From an uncultured Megasphaera sp. (GTDB lineage Bacteria > Bacillota > Negativicutes > Veillonellales > Megasphaeraceae): a stretch of DNA of 10,763 nt. Where the stretch lies: assembly GCA_902464195.1 (NCBI GenBank), contig CABQJB010000057.1:1-10763 (forward strand). Reading direction: 5' to 3'. The notes beneath the pieces were generated by a model. It ran no database searches. It was given only the letters and a program-made list of their open reading frames with translations, and had not been told where the DNA came from. Of this stretch, positions 1-7,738 are shown piece after piece. Position numbers and translations under genes: made by a program. Position 1 is the first letter of the stretch. The number at the start of each line of letters is the position of its first letter.

Positions 1-25
1 ATTTTGTTATATAGGAGGATATGTG

Positions 26-1009
26 ATGAAATCGAATCTTGTAGGCATTACTATGGGCGACCCGGCTGGTATCGGACCGGAGATTTCCCTCAAAGCCATA
101 GATGCTAAACCGGAGTATCAGCAATCTGTCTTGATTTATGGCAGCTATGATGTACTCCAATACTATCATCAACAGCTTCAGCTGACGACGCCGCTGGTAC
201 GCATTGAAAAGGTACAGGACTTCCAGCCAGGGAAAATCAACGTTATTTCTGTCGTCGACCTGGCTATCGGCAAAGATATTGAAATCGGGCAGGTATCGCC
301 CCTTGCCGGTGATGCGGCGTATCAATATATTGCCAGGGCCATTTCCGATGCTTTGAAAGGCGATATCCGCGTCGTCACGACGGCTCCCTTGAATAAGGAA
401 GCCCTCCATAAAGGCGGTCACAACTTTGACGGCCATACGGAAATCTTCGCCACCCTGACGAAGACGAAATCCTATACGATGATGCTTTGGAGCGAACGCA
501 TGTCTGTCGTCCACGTATCGACTCATTGTTCCCTGCGGGAAGCCTGTGACAGAGCAACGAAAGCCAGGGTGCTGGAATGTGTTCATCTGGCCGATAAGGC
601 GATGAAGCAGCTGGGCGTCGAAACGCCGCGAATCGCTGTTGCCGGCTTGAATCCCCACAGTGGCGAAGCCGGACTCTTTGGCCGGGAAGAAATTGATGAA
701 ATCATCCCGGCTGTCCAGGCAGCACAGCAGGAAGGCCTTGATGTTGATGGGCCTGTCCCGCCGGATACGGTCTTCTTGAAAGCTTATAACGGTATCTACG
801 ATATCGTCGTTGCTATGTACCATGACCAGGGACATATCCCCATGAAAATGGTGGCCTTTGATTCCGGCGTCAATGTCACGCTGGGCCTGCCCATTATCCG
901 GACATCCGTCGATCATGGCACGGCCTTCGATATTGCCGGCAAGGGCATTGCCAAGGCGGACAGCATGTGCTATGCCGTCGATTTAGGAAAACGATTTGCA
1001 GACCATTAG
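26..1009 (+). CDS. PdxA-family dehydrogenase, probably the PdxA2 (4-phospho-D-threonate/erythronate) type
   Basis: This is an NAD-dependent oxidative decarboxylase of the PdxA family. PdxA oxidises 4-phosphohydroxy-L-threonine in vitamin B6 synthesis; PdxA2 converts 4-phospho-D-threonate or -erythronate to DHAP and CO2. Seen: MGDPAGIGPE at residues 10-19, GHTEI with H137, STHCS with H167, NPHSGE with H211, YHDQGHIP with H266, and HGTAFD near 297-302. The His residues fit the metal-binding positions of E. coli PdxA (166, 211, 266). The length, 327 aa, is normal. I chose ATG 26 because AGGAGG (13-18) lies 7 nt upstream; a GTG at 23 is in frame but only 4 nt away. The gene is followed at 35 nt by an aldolase, a symporter and sugar enzymes, so I infer a catabolic PdxA2 rather than B6 synthesis. 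PdxA2 usually pairs with a DUF1537 kinase, which could lie just upstream of the window. The family call is secure; the substrate is inferred. Confidence 0.9.
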   Translation: MKSNLVGITMGDPAGIGPEISLKAIDAKPEYQQSVLIYGSYDVLQYYHQQLQLTTPLVRIEKVQDFQPGKINVISVVDLAIGKDIEIGQVSPLAGDAAYQYIARAISDALKGDIRVVTTAPLNKEALHKGGHNFDGHTEIFATLTKTKSYTMMLWSERMSVVHVSTHCSLREACDRATKARVLECVHLADKAMKQLGVETPRIAVAGLNPHSGEAGLFGREEIDEIIPAVQAAQQEGLDVDGPVPPDTVFLKAYNGIYDIVVAMYHDQGHIPMKMVAFDSGVNVTLGLPIIRTSVDHGTAFDIAGKGIAKADSMCYAVDLGKRFADH

Positions 1010-1044
1010 ATTTTACATATATTCATAAAGGAGCGAGATACATT

Positions 1045-1923
1045 ATGTTTAAAGCAGAAGGTTTGATTACACCGGTTGTTACGGCGTTGACGGAGACGGA
1101 AGAATTCAACAAAAAGGAATACCAGGCTTTTATCGACCATTTGATTCAAGCCGGCGTCCATGGGATTTTCCCGCTGGGTACGAATGGTGAATTCTATGCG
1201 TTTTCGGCTAAAGAAAAACTGGAAATCATCGAAGCTGCCGTCGAAGCCGTCCAGGGCCGCGTCCCCGTCTATGCCGGCACGGGCTGCGTTACGACGAAAG
1301 AAACGATTGAACTGTCCAAAGCCGTTCAGCAGATGGGTGGCGTCGATTGCTTATCTATCATCACCCCGTATTTTGTAAAGGCTTCCCAGGCTGATATGAT
1401 TGAACATTACAGCGCTATTGCCGAAGCTATCGATATGCCGATTTTGTTGTACAACATCCCGGCGCGGACAGGCAATGCCATTGACTGGAAAACCGTCAAG
1501 ACCCTGGCAAAATATGAAAACATCATCGGCATCAAAGATTCGAGCGGCAACTTCGACAACATGCTGAAATACATCGAAAATACAGATCCCCGCCTTAACG
1601 TATTGGCCGGCAGCGACTCCCTCATCCTCTGGGCCCTCATGGCTGGCGGCACCGGTGCCATTTCGGGCTGCTCCAATGTCTTCCCGGAATTGATGGTCAG
1701 CATCTATAACTACTGGAAAGAAGGCAACATCGAAAAGGCCAATGAATCGCAGAAGAAAATCAGAGCTTTCCGCAATGTCATGCAGATGGGCAACCCGAAT
1801 TCGGTCGTCAAATTAGCTGTCAACATGCGCGGCTATCACGTAGGACCGGCTCGCCAGCCGTCGAACTGCACGGATCCGGCTATTAAAAAAGCGCTGGAAG
1901 ATGTTTTTAAACTGTACAATTAA
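1045..1923 (+). CDS. DapA/NanA-superfamily aldolase or dehydratase (Schiff-base lyase)
   Basis: This is a class I (lysine Schiff base) enzyme of the dihydrodipicolinate synthase / N-acetylneuraminate lyase superfamily, 292 aa, the usual length. Such TIM barrels add pyruvate to, or split it from, an aldehyde or keto acid. Seen: GTNGE at 45-49, TPYF with Y109, YNIPARTG with Y136 and R141, and IGIKDSSG with the Schiff-base lysine K164. R141 matches the DapA carboxylate-binding arginine; NanA has no arginine there. The second Thr of the DapA GTTGE loop is Asn here (N47), which argues against simple housekeeping DapA. The start is ATG 1045, with AAAGGAG about 10 nt upstream; extending the frame back to 967 would overlap the previous gene. 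With a symporter, anomerase and sialidase-like protein downstream, I infer a keto-sugar-acid lyase. It could be a diverged NanA, a 2-keto-3-deoxy-acid aldolase or a DapA paralog. Confidence 0.88.
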   Translation: MFKAEGLITPVVTALTETEEFNKKEYQAFIDHLIQAGVHGIFPLGTNGEFYAFSAKEKLEIIEAAVEAVQGRVPVYAGTGCVTTKETIELSKAVQQMGGVDCLSIITPYFVKASQADMIEHYSAIAEAIDMPILLYNIPARTGNAIDWKTVKTLAKYENIIGIKDSSGNFDNMLKYIENTDPRLNVLAGSDSLILWALMAGGTGAISGCSNVFPELMVSIYNYWKEGNIEKANESQKKIRAFRNVMQMGNPNSVVKLAVNMRGYHVGPARQPSNCTDPAIKKALEDVFKLYN

Positions 1924-1951
1924 TTGCACATAATTAGGAGGTGCTGCCCTT

Positions 1952-3415
1952 ATGGGAGCTGTAACATTTACGACGGGGGAAACCGCGTTCATTCTCGGGA
2001 TGGTCTTTATATACATTGCCATTACAAGCTGGCTCAGTGTCAAGCTGCGCAGTAAAACGAGCGGCGAATTCATGAATGCAGCCAAGACAATGCCTGCCTT
2101 GATCGTAGCTGTCTTACTGATGACAGAATTCATCGGTGCGAAATCGACGGTTGGTACAGCCGAATCGGCTTTTAAATACGGCATGGCCGCTTCATGGTCC
2201 GTCATCGCCGCCGCGGTTGGTTATCTATTATATGGTTTGTTCTTCGTTAAGAAATTATATCGGTCCGGTTCGTTTACGATTTCTGGTGCGATTGCCCAGA
2301 AATACGGTCATTCGACACAGCTCATCGTTTCGGTCATCATGATTGCCGCCTTGCTGCTGGTCAATGTCGGTAACTATATCAGCGGGGCAGCTGCCTTGAC
2401 GCGCATTATGCATGTCAACATTCCCATGGCTATGCTCATCATCGCTGTGGTCAGTACCTTCTACTATGTTTTGGGCGGGATGAAAGGCGTCGCTTATGTT
2501 ACTGTCATCCATGCCTTTATGAAGTACCTTGGCGTCATCATCGTCATTGCCGTAGCCTTATCGCTGACCGGCGGGATTCAGCCCATTGTCGACGATCTTC
2601 CGGATTTCTATTTCACTTGGGACGGTCATGTAGGAGCTAATACCGTCTTTGCCTGGATTATTGCCACGTCTGGTTCTATCTTCTCTACACAGTTCGTCAT
2701 GCAGGCTATTTCTTCCACGAAGAGTGCCCATGAAGCACAGAAGGCCTGCCTCTACTCGGTCATTCTTTGCCTGCCCCTCGGTTTGATTCTGGCCGGCATC
2801 GGCGTCTGCGCCCGCTTCTTGTATCCGGATATGCAGGCTTTGTACGCCCTGCCTGTCTTCATCCAGCATATGCCGCTGTTCTTGTCGGCCATTGTTACGA
2901 CGTCCATCGTCGCCGCTGTATTCGTCAGTGTCAGTACCGTCGCCTTGGGGATTGCATCCCTCGTCGTAGCCGACTTCTACGTCCCGAAATTTAAACCGGC
3001 TCCGGAAAAACAGTTAAAGATGACGCGCTATATTTCGATTGTCATCGGCTTCCTGCCGCTGCTCTTCGTCTTCGGCGTTCCGGAAATCCTGAAACTTTCC
3101 TTCTTTACGCGGGCCTTGCGCCTGACCATTTCCGTCGTCGCTGTCCTGGGCTTCTATCTCCCCTTCTTTAACAGCACGCGCGGTGCCAACGTCGGCCTTA
3201 TCGTATCGGCCGTCGGTACAGCCGTATGGTATATCCTGGATAATCCCTTCGGCATTGACAACATCTATATCGCGTTGATTGTACCGGCTGTGGTCATGTT
3301 CTTTGAAAAAGTCTTGACTGGCGGATCGGGGCCCATCGATGTCGTACCGGCTGCAACAGAAACTGAGAGCCAGGTCGCACAAACAGATGAAGCGACAGCC
3401 CGTGCTAACAAGTAA
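1952..3415 (+). CDS. Sodium:solute symporter (SSS family), probable sugar or sugar-acid uptake
   Basis: This inner-membrane Na+-coupled transporter has 487 aa and about 13 hydrophobic segments, normal for the SSS family (LeuT fold; relatives carry sialic acid, sugars, proline and pantothenate). Seen: the SSS-type segment YYVLGGMKGVAYVTVIHAF around residues 171-189, with the paired glycines G175-G176. A Ser/Thr-rich stretch SVSTVALG at 326-333 leads into a segment ending in DFY, where the second sodium site of the family lies. The C-terminal tail (about 460-487) is polar and rich in Thr, Ala and Glu. There is no signal peptide. ATG 1952 follows AGGAGGT (1936-1942) by 9 nt. The gene lies 28 nt after the aldolase and 16 nt before the anomerase. 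By context it imports the substrate of this operon; sequence alone does not show which solute. A SiaT-like sialic-acid role is possible but unproven. Confidence 0.9.
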   Translation: MGAVTFTTGETAFILGMVFIYIAITSWLSVKLRSKTSGEFMNAAKTMPALIVAVLLMTEFIGAKSTVGTAESAFKYGMAASWSVIAAAVGYLLYGLFFVKKLYRSGSFTISGAIAQKYGHSTQLIVSVIMIAALLLVNVGNYISGAAALTRIMHVNIPMAMLIIAVVSTFYYVLGGMKGVAYVTVIHAFMKYLGVIIVIAVALSLTGGIQPIVDDLPDFYFTWDGHVGANTVFAWIIATSGSIFSTQFVMQAISSTKSAHEAQKACLYSVILCLPLGLILAGIGVCARFLYPDMQALYALPVFIQHMPLFLSAIVTTSIVAAVFVSVSTVALGIASLVVADFYVPKFKPAPEKQLKMTRYISIVIGFLPLLFVFGVPEILKLSFFTRALRLTISVVAVLGFYLPFFNSTRGANVGLIVSAVGTAVWYILDNPFGIDNIYIALIVPAVVMFFEKVLTGGSGPIDVVPAATETESQVAQTDEATARANK

Positions 3416-3431
3416 ATAAGGAGATTGACCT

Positions 3432-3917
3432 ATGATTGTCGGAACTACTCATACGATTCAAAACGAAATGTTATTATATCCGGCGGCGATTCAAAAAGGC
3501 ATACAATATTTATTATCTGCCAATCTGGATGAATTACAGCCTGGAACTATTTATCCCATAGAAGGCGATGCGATTTTTGCCAAAGCTTCAGCCTATATGA
3601 CCGAACCTGTTTCCCAGCGGGCGGCTGAACGGCATGAAAAGTATATCGACATCCAGTATATCCTTTCGGGACGTGAAAAAATCGGTATCGGCCGCGTAGA
3701 AACGGCCGGTACCGTCAAAGAGGATGCATTGGCCTCTAAAGATTTTATGAAATATAATACGATTGAAGATGAAGTTTTTGTGACACTGACACCGGGAACC
3801 TTTGTCATCTGCTATCCCTGGGATGTACATCGGGCGAATTGCAATCCGGAAAATACACCAGTTCCGGTTAAGAAGATATTGGTCAAGGTCGCTGTCGATT
3901 CATTGCAGCAGCCATAG
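3432..3917 (+). CDS. YhcH/NanQ/TabA/EbgC-family cupin, probable sugar anomerase
   Basis: This is a 161-aa cytoplasmic beta-barrel protein of the YhcH/YjgK/YiaL family. E. coli YhcH (NanQ) is an N-acetylneuraminate anomerase encoded in the nan operon; relatives are TabA and EbgC. Seen: the family signature RHEKYIDIQYILSG at residues 67-80, with H68, D73 and Q75, and the C-terminal PWDVHRA with D131 and H133, then a VKKILVKV strand. The His and Asp residues are likely metal or substrate ligands, by family analogy. The length is typical. ATG 3432 has AAGGAGA upstream at normal spacing. The gene sits 16 nt after the symporter and 9 nt before the sialidase-family gene; its TAG stop overlaps the next gene's ribosome site. 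I infer that it interconverts anomers of the imported or released sugar acid so that the lyase gets its preferred form. The exact substrate is unknown. Confidence 0.88.
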   Translation: MIVGTTHTIQNEMLLYPAAIQKGIQYLLSANLDELQPGTIYPIEGDAIFAKASAYMTEPVSQRAAERHEKYIDIQYILSGREKIGIGRVETAGTVKEDALASKDFMKYNTIEDEVFVTLTPGTFVICYPWDVHRANCNPENTPVPVKKILVKVAVDSLQQP

Positions 3918-3926
3918 GAGGAGCAT

Positions 3927-5105
3927 ATGGAAACTACATTTGATGGAATCATTCGAGAAAATAAACAAGCTGGTTATCAGGAGGCTTTTATTCCTTCTGA
4001 AAATCCACAGAACCATGCGTCGAATTTATTGGAACTTTCCAATGGCGATTTATTATGTGTCTGGTTTTCAGGGACCCAGGAAGGGGTCAGTGACATTTCT
4101 GTCTTCCTGTCGCGCTTGAATCGCGGCGAATCGTCCTGGTCGAAACCGATGCAGTTGTCTTTTGATACGACCCGGTCAGAACAGAATCCGGTTTTATTTG
4201 AAGACCCCGATGGTATTCTGTGGCTCTTGTATACGGCTCAGAAAGCAGGGAATCAGGATACGGCCTTCGTCCGTTATCGTCAGTCCAAGGACAAAGGCTA
4301 TACGTGGTCTGAAATCAAACCGTTGATTGAAGAACCGGGGACGTTTATCCGCCAGCCTATTACGGTGCTCCCCAATGGTGACTGGGTATTACCGATTTTC
4401 CGATGCGCCGTCCAGCCTGGCGAAAAATGGGTAGGCGATCATGATACGTCGGCTGTCAAAGTATCTCATGATAAAGGCAAAACTTGGGAAGAAGTGACGG
4501 TCCCGAGCAGTGTCGGCTGTGTCCATATGTGCATCAATGTGTTGCCTGATGGAACCTATGTGGCGCTGTACCGCAGCCGCTGGGCCGATCACATCTATCG
4601 CAGCGAATCGAAAGATGGAATCAACTGGACGGAACCGCAGGCCTTATCGCTGCCCAACAATAATTCATCAATTCAGGCTGCTTCTTTGAATGACGGCAAG
4701 CTGGTCATGGTATTCAATAATATCAATGCCGATGACAGCGAACAGCGCCGTGCTTCCTTGTATGATGAAATTGAAGACGATGTCGTCACTGATGAAGAAC
4801 GCCGGGTCTTATCGGATGTTCCCCAGGATCCGAAAGGGCGCAAAGCGGTCTGGGGTATCCCGCGGGCGCCGATGACCGTAGCTATTTCGGAAGATGGCGG
4901 CAAGACCTGGCCCTATATCCGGAATATCCAGGAAGGCGATGGCAGCTGCCTGAGCAATAATTCCGTCGAAAAGAAGAATCGTGAACTGTCTTATCCGTCG
5001 ATTAAGCAGGGGAAAGATGGCAAGATTCATGTAACCTATACGTATTATCGGCAGACGATAAAATATGTTTGCCTGACGGAAGAATGGATTAAAGGGAATC
5101 ACTAA
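3927..5105 (+). CDS. Cytoplasmic sialidase-family (Asp-box, BNR_2-like) protein
   Basis: This is a 392-aa six-bladed beta-propeller of the sialidase superfamily (PF13088-like). Seen: Asp boxes SKDKGYTW (120-127), SHDKGKTW (180-187) and SEDGGKTW (321-328), plus a degenerate one, SKDGINW (228-234). Conserved blade segments are NPVLFEDPDG (87-96), IRQPITVLPNGDWVLPIFR (141-159), LPNNNSSIQA (242-251) and the C-terminal YPSIKQGKDGKIHVTY (356-371). No signal peptide or membrane segment is present, so the protein should stay in the cytoplasm. A clean FRIP motif is missing: the N-terminus reads AFIPSE, without the arginine, so true sialidase activity is doubtful. ATG 3927 is preceded by AGGAGG at 3916-3921, overlapping the previous stop; the next gene starts 15 nt downstream. 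It probably cleaves an imported glycoside of an acidic sugar. The fold is secure, the reaction is not. Confidence 0.8.
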   Translation: METTFDGIIRENKQAGYQEAFIPSENPQNHASNLLELSNGDLLCVWFSGTQEGVSDISVFLSRLNRGESSWSKPMQLSFDTTRSEQNPVLFEDPDGILWLLYTAQKAGNQDTAFVRYRQSKDKGYTWSEIKPLIEEPGTFIRQPITVLPNGDWVLPIFRCAVQPGEKWVGDHDTSAVKVSHDKGKTWEEVTVPSSVGCVHMCINVLPDGTYVALYRSRWADHIYRSESKDGINWTEPQALSLPNNNSSIQAASLNDGKLVMVFNNINADDSEQRRASLYDEIEDDVVTDEERRVLSDVPQDPKGRKAVWGIPRAPMTVAISEDGGKTWPYIRNIQEGDGSCLSNNSVEKKNRELSYPSIKQGKDGKIHVTYTYYRQTIKYVCLTEEWIKGNH

Positions 5106-5120
5106 GGAGGCTTTTATACT

Positions 5121-6269
5121 ATGAAACAATGTCAGTTGACCATTCCGGGCGTGGTTTATGCCGGCCCTGGTAGTGTAGAAAAAATCAATGAAGTATTGCA
5201 GCGGGAAAAGGCACAGTCCGTCTTGCTGTTTACCGATAAGGCAGTCCGAGGAGCGGGCCTTACGAAACGGGTCGAAGAAATCTGCTCGGCTGTGAAATTG
5301 ACGGTCATCGACGATTTGGCTTCGGAACCTTCCTATCAGGATGTGGAACGCGTCATCGATGAAGTACGCGTTGCCAACATCGACTTGGTCATCGGCGTAG
5401 GCGGCGGCAGCGTCATGGATGCGGCTAAGCTGGCCAGCATCGTCATCGGTGCCGACTATGGCGTCCGTGACTTGCTGAAAGATCCGACGATTGCCAAGAA
5501 ATATATCAAATCCCTGATGATCCCGACGACTTGCGGAACCGGTTCGGAAGCAACCTGCAATTCCATTGTCGCCATCCCGGAAGAACAGTCTAAACAAGGC
5601 ATCGTCAATAATTGCATGATTCCGGACTATGTCATCCTCGACGCCGAAATGATCCGCCATTTGCCGCCAAAAGTCCTGGCTGCCACTGGCGTCGATGCCC
5701 TGGCTCACGTCGTCGAATGTTTTACGTCAAACAAGGCGACGATTCTCAGCGATACCTATGCGATTGAAGGGGCCAAGAAGATTTTCCATAACATCCGTGA
5801 AGCCTATGCGGATGGCGATAATATGGATGCCAAGACGGAAATGCTCATCGGCGCTTTTTACGGTGGTGTTGCCATTACCGGTTCCGGTACGACCGCTGTC
5901 CATGCCCTCTCCTATCCGTTAGGCGGCAAATACCACATTGCCCATGGTGTTTCCAATGCTATCCTGATTGCGCATGTCATGGAATTCAACAAAGATGCCT
6001 GCACAGAACGGCTGGCCGCTCTCTGCGATGCCGTCTATCCTGAAAAATATGCAGAAACAGCAGACAGCAAAGCCGATTATATCATTTCTGAAATCAAAGA
6101 TGTCGTCGCCAAAGTCCATATCCCGACGAAACTCGACGAATTCGGCGTCAAAAAAGAAGACCTCGATTTCCTGGTAAAAGCCGGAAGCCAGCAGACCCGT
6201 CTCTTAGTCAACAACTGCAAGGAATTGTCCCTGGACGATATCCGTTATCTCTACGAAAAATTATTTTAA
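5121..6269 (+). CDS. Iron-containing (group III) alcohol dehydrogenase
   Basis: This is a 382-aa Fe-dependent NAD(P)H alcohol/aldehyde oxidoreductase of the family that includes FucO, 1,3-propanediol dehydrogenase and glycerol dehydrogenase. Seen: nucleotide-binding GGGSVMDAAK at residues 94-103, IPTTCGTGSEAT at 134-145, and the metal site formed by D192 and H196 (GVDALAHVVE), H261 (AVHALSYPLGG) and H275 (YHIAHG). The 14-residue spacing of the last two His matches FucO. The length is normal and no domain is missing. AAGGAGG (5104-5110) overlaps the previous stop codon, and ATG 5121 follows 10 nt later. It is the last gene of the operon, 20 nt before the terminator stem. I infer that it reduces the aldehyde released by the aldolase, or regenerates NAD+, in fermentation. 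It could equally oxidise a hydroxy acid. The family is secure, the substrate unknown. Confidence 0.92.
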   Translation: MKQCQLTIPGVVYAGPGSVEKINEVLQREKAQSVLLFTDKAVRGAGLTKRVEEICSAVKLTVIDDLASEPSYQDVERVIDEVRVANIDLVIGVGGGSVMDAAKLASIVIGADYGVRDLLKDPTIAKKYIKSLMIPTTCGTGSEATCNSIVAIPEEQSKQGIVNNCMIPDYVILDAEMIRHLPPKVLAATGVDALAHVVECFTSNKATILSDTYAIEGAKKIFHNIREAYADGDNMDAKTEMLIGAFYGGVAITGSGTTAVHALSYPLGGKYHIAHGVSNAILIAHVMEFNKDACTERLAALCDAVYPEKYAETADSKADYIISEIKDVVAKVHIPTKLDEFGVKKEDLDFLVKAGSQQTRLLVNNCKELSLDDIRYLYEKLF

Positions 6270-6289
6270 CCGAATCCATCATAAACGCC

Positions 6290-6322
6290 AAAAGGCGCTG
6301 TCTTCATGCGACAGCGCCTTTT
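6290..6322. terminator. Bidirectional intrinsic terminator between convergent operons
   Basis: A 13-bp perfect stem pairs 6290-6302 with 6310-6322 around a 7-nt loop (TTCATGC). The stem ends in A-runs on the left and T-runs on the right, so each strand gives a GC-rich hairpin followed by U residues. It lies 20 nt after the Fe-ADH stop and 3 nt past the stop of the VWA gene that arrives from the other side. It should therefore end both operons. Confidence 0.92.
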
Positions 6323-6325
6323 TAC

Positions 6326-7732
6326 TCACGGCATACTGATCCCTTCCTGGTGGTTCATGGAGAAGCCGCCTTTTTCTACGTCGTCGAAGTCGAGGGATGG
6401 GTCGTATTCCGGAAGCTTGGTCAGGCGTTTGACCAGGCCGAAGGGCTTTTTCAGGGAGAGTTTGTCTCCTTTTCCCGAGAGGACCCAGAGGACTTTGTAG
6501 CCTTTGGGCGGTGTCTGAAGTTTTTCTTCGCCTTTGCCGTCAGTGAAGTAGACGACGAGGTCGACGCGCTGTGTATTGGCGTAGGCGAAGACCGGGGAGT
6601 AGGCTGTGCCGCCGCGGATGTCCAGGCGGCCGCGGACGTCGTCCATAGTGCGGATGCGGTAGGTACGGCGGATTTCGTCGTCACATTCGGCGACGATGAT
6701 TTCATGGTTGTAGCAGCGGACCAGGTGCAGGACTTCGCCGATGGCCTGGCGGAATTCGGCGTCGGTGATGCTGCCGCTGATGTCCAGGCCGATGAGGATT
6801 TTTACCGTATGGGAGCGCAGGCAGCCTGGCAGGTCCAGGCGTTCCGGCTGGCGGCGGTTGCGGCGCATGGTCGTCTTTTTCCAGGTGCTGGTGACGGAGC
6901 CGACGAGCTTCTTCAGGTACCAGTGCCAGGGCAGGTCTTCCTGGGTGTCTTTCAGGGCTGCAATCATGCTTTCCAGATAATTCGACAGTTCGCCCTTGCA
7001 CGACGCGTCGATGTATTTTTCTGTGAATTTGCGCAGCGTCTCTTCGTCGATGTCATCGCCTTCGTCCCATAAATCATGGGTCTTGGCCGGGTCGTAGGAC
7101 ACGGCGATGGATTCGTCGGAATCGCTGTCCGATTCGGGCAGGTCCTTCTTGTCGGTTCGCAGGTCCAGGGCGCCTTGAATCTTATCGACGTAGTATTCCA
7201 GGCTTTCAAAGGGCTTTAGTAGCAGGGAATAGTTCATGTTCACCCATTCCAGGGTCGTCGAGAAGGGCGGCAGGTGGTCGAGGTAGGTGTTGACGACGAC
7301 GTCCATGGCCAGATTGACGGCCAGCTTGCTGTATTGCTGCCGCAGTTCTTTGGCCCGGATGAGGTGGAGCGATACGACGTGGAGGATTTCGTGCTTGATG
7401 GTACTCTCCATCTGTTCCGGCGACAGGGGCAGGAACAGCATGGGGTTGAAATAGAGGTGATACCGCGTCCCCTTGAAGTTGGTCCCCGTCGGTGAAGCCA
7501 TGTCGAAGCGGATTTCCTTGACCATTTGGAAGAGGAAATAGCCGAAGAAATTGTCTTTGTCTTCCATCAAGTGGCCGGTGATGCGGTCCAGGAAGGCGTA
7601 GAATTTCTTTTGGAAATCGGCCGGCACGTCCGGGACGCTCCCTGTCCGGCGCTGTTCGGCGAGGACGGCGTCGGCTACGATAGATGCCTGCTGATAGAGT
7701 AGATTGGCCGCAATGGGCAGTGACTGTTCCAT
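6326..7732 (-). CDS. DUF2201 protein: HExxH metallopeptidase-like domain plus VWA domain
   Basis: This 468-aa protein has two domains. The N-terminal part (about 10-270, DUF2201_N, COG3864-like) carries KHEILHVVSLH with H114, E115, H118 and a further H123, a zinc-binding HExxH pattern. An acidic linker rich in Asp/Ser/Glu follows around 195-235. The C-terminal part (about 310-425) is a VWA-like domain with a complete MIDAS: D317-x-S319-x-S321, T376 (GGTAYSP) and D398 (FTDGKG). No signal peptide is seen, so it should be cytoplasmic. It starts 6 nt after the stop of the MoxR ATPase gene, and no good ribosome site precedes ATG 7732, which suggests translational coupling. MoxR AAA+ ATPases work with VWA partners as chaperones that insert metals or remodel complexes, so I infer a joint complex. 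Whether the peptidase site is active cannot be judged. Confidence 0.88.
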   Translation of the reverse strand: MEQSLPIAANLLYQQASIVADAVLAEQRRTGSVPDVPADFQKKFYAFLDRITGHLMEDKDNFFGYFLFQMVKEIRFDMASPTGTNFKGTRYHLYFNPMLFLPLSPEQMESTIKHEILHVVSLHLIRAKELRQQYSKLAVNLAMDVVVNTYLDHLPPFSTTLEWVNMNYSLLLKPFESLEYYVDKIQGALDLRTDKKDLPESDSDSDESIAVSYDPAKTHDLWDEGDDIDEETLRKFTEKYIDASCKGELSNYLESMIAALKDTQEDLPWHWYLKKLVGSVTSTWKKTTMRRNRRQPERLDLPGCLRSHTVKILIGLDISGSITDAEFRQAIGEVLHLVRCYNHEIIVAECDDEIRRTYRIRTMDDVRGRLDIRGGTAYSPVFAYANTQRVDLVVYFTDGKGEEKLQTPPKGYKVLWVLSGKGDKLSLKKPFGLVKRLTKLPEYDPSLDFDDVEKGGFSMNHQEGISMP

Positions 7733-7738
7733 AAGCTG

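Noticed and set aside
967..1044. Longer N-terminus for the aldolase starting at 967
   Set aside because: It would overlap the end of the PdxA gene and add 26 residues unlike the family; ATG 1045 has its own ribosome site and gives the normal length.
4809..5708. 299-codon open frame on the minus strand
   Set aside because: It lies antisense across the well-supported sialidase-family and Fe-ADH genes, has no ribosome site, and its product is a mirror of their codon bias with no recognisable motif.
6350..7072. 240-codon open frame on the plus strand
   Set aside because: It is opposite the VWA gene; its low-complexity Val/Ala/Asp/Phe composition is typical of an antisense shadow.
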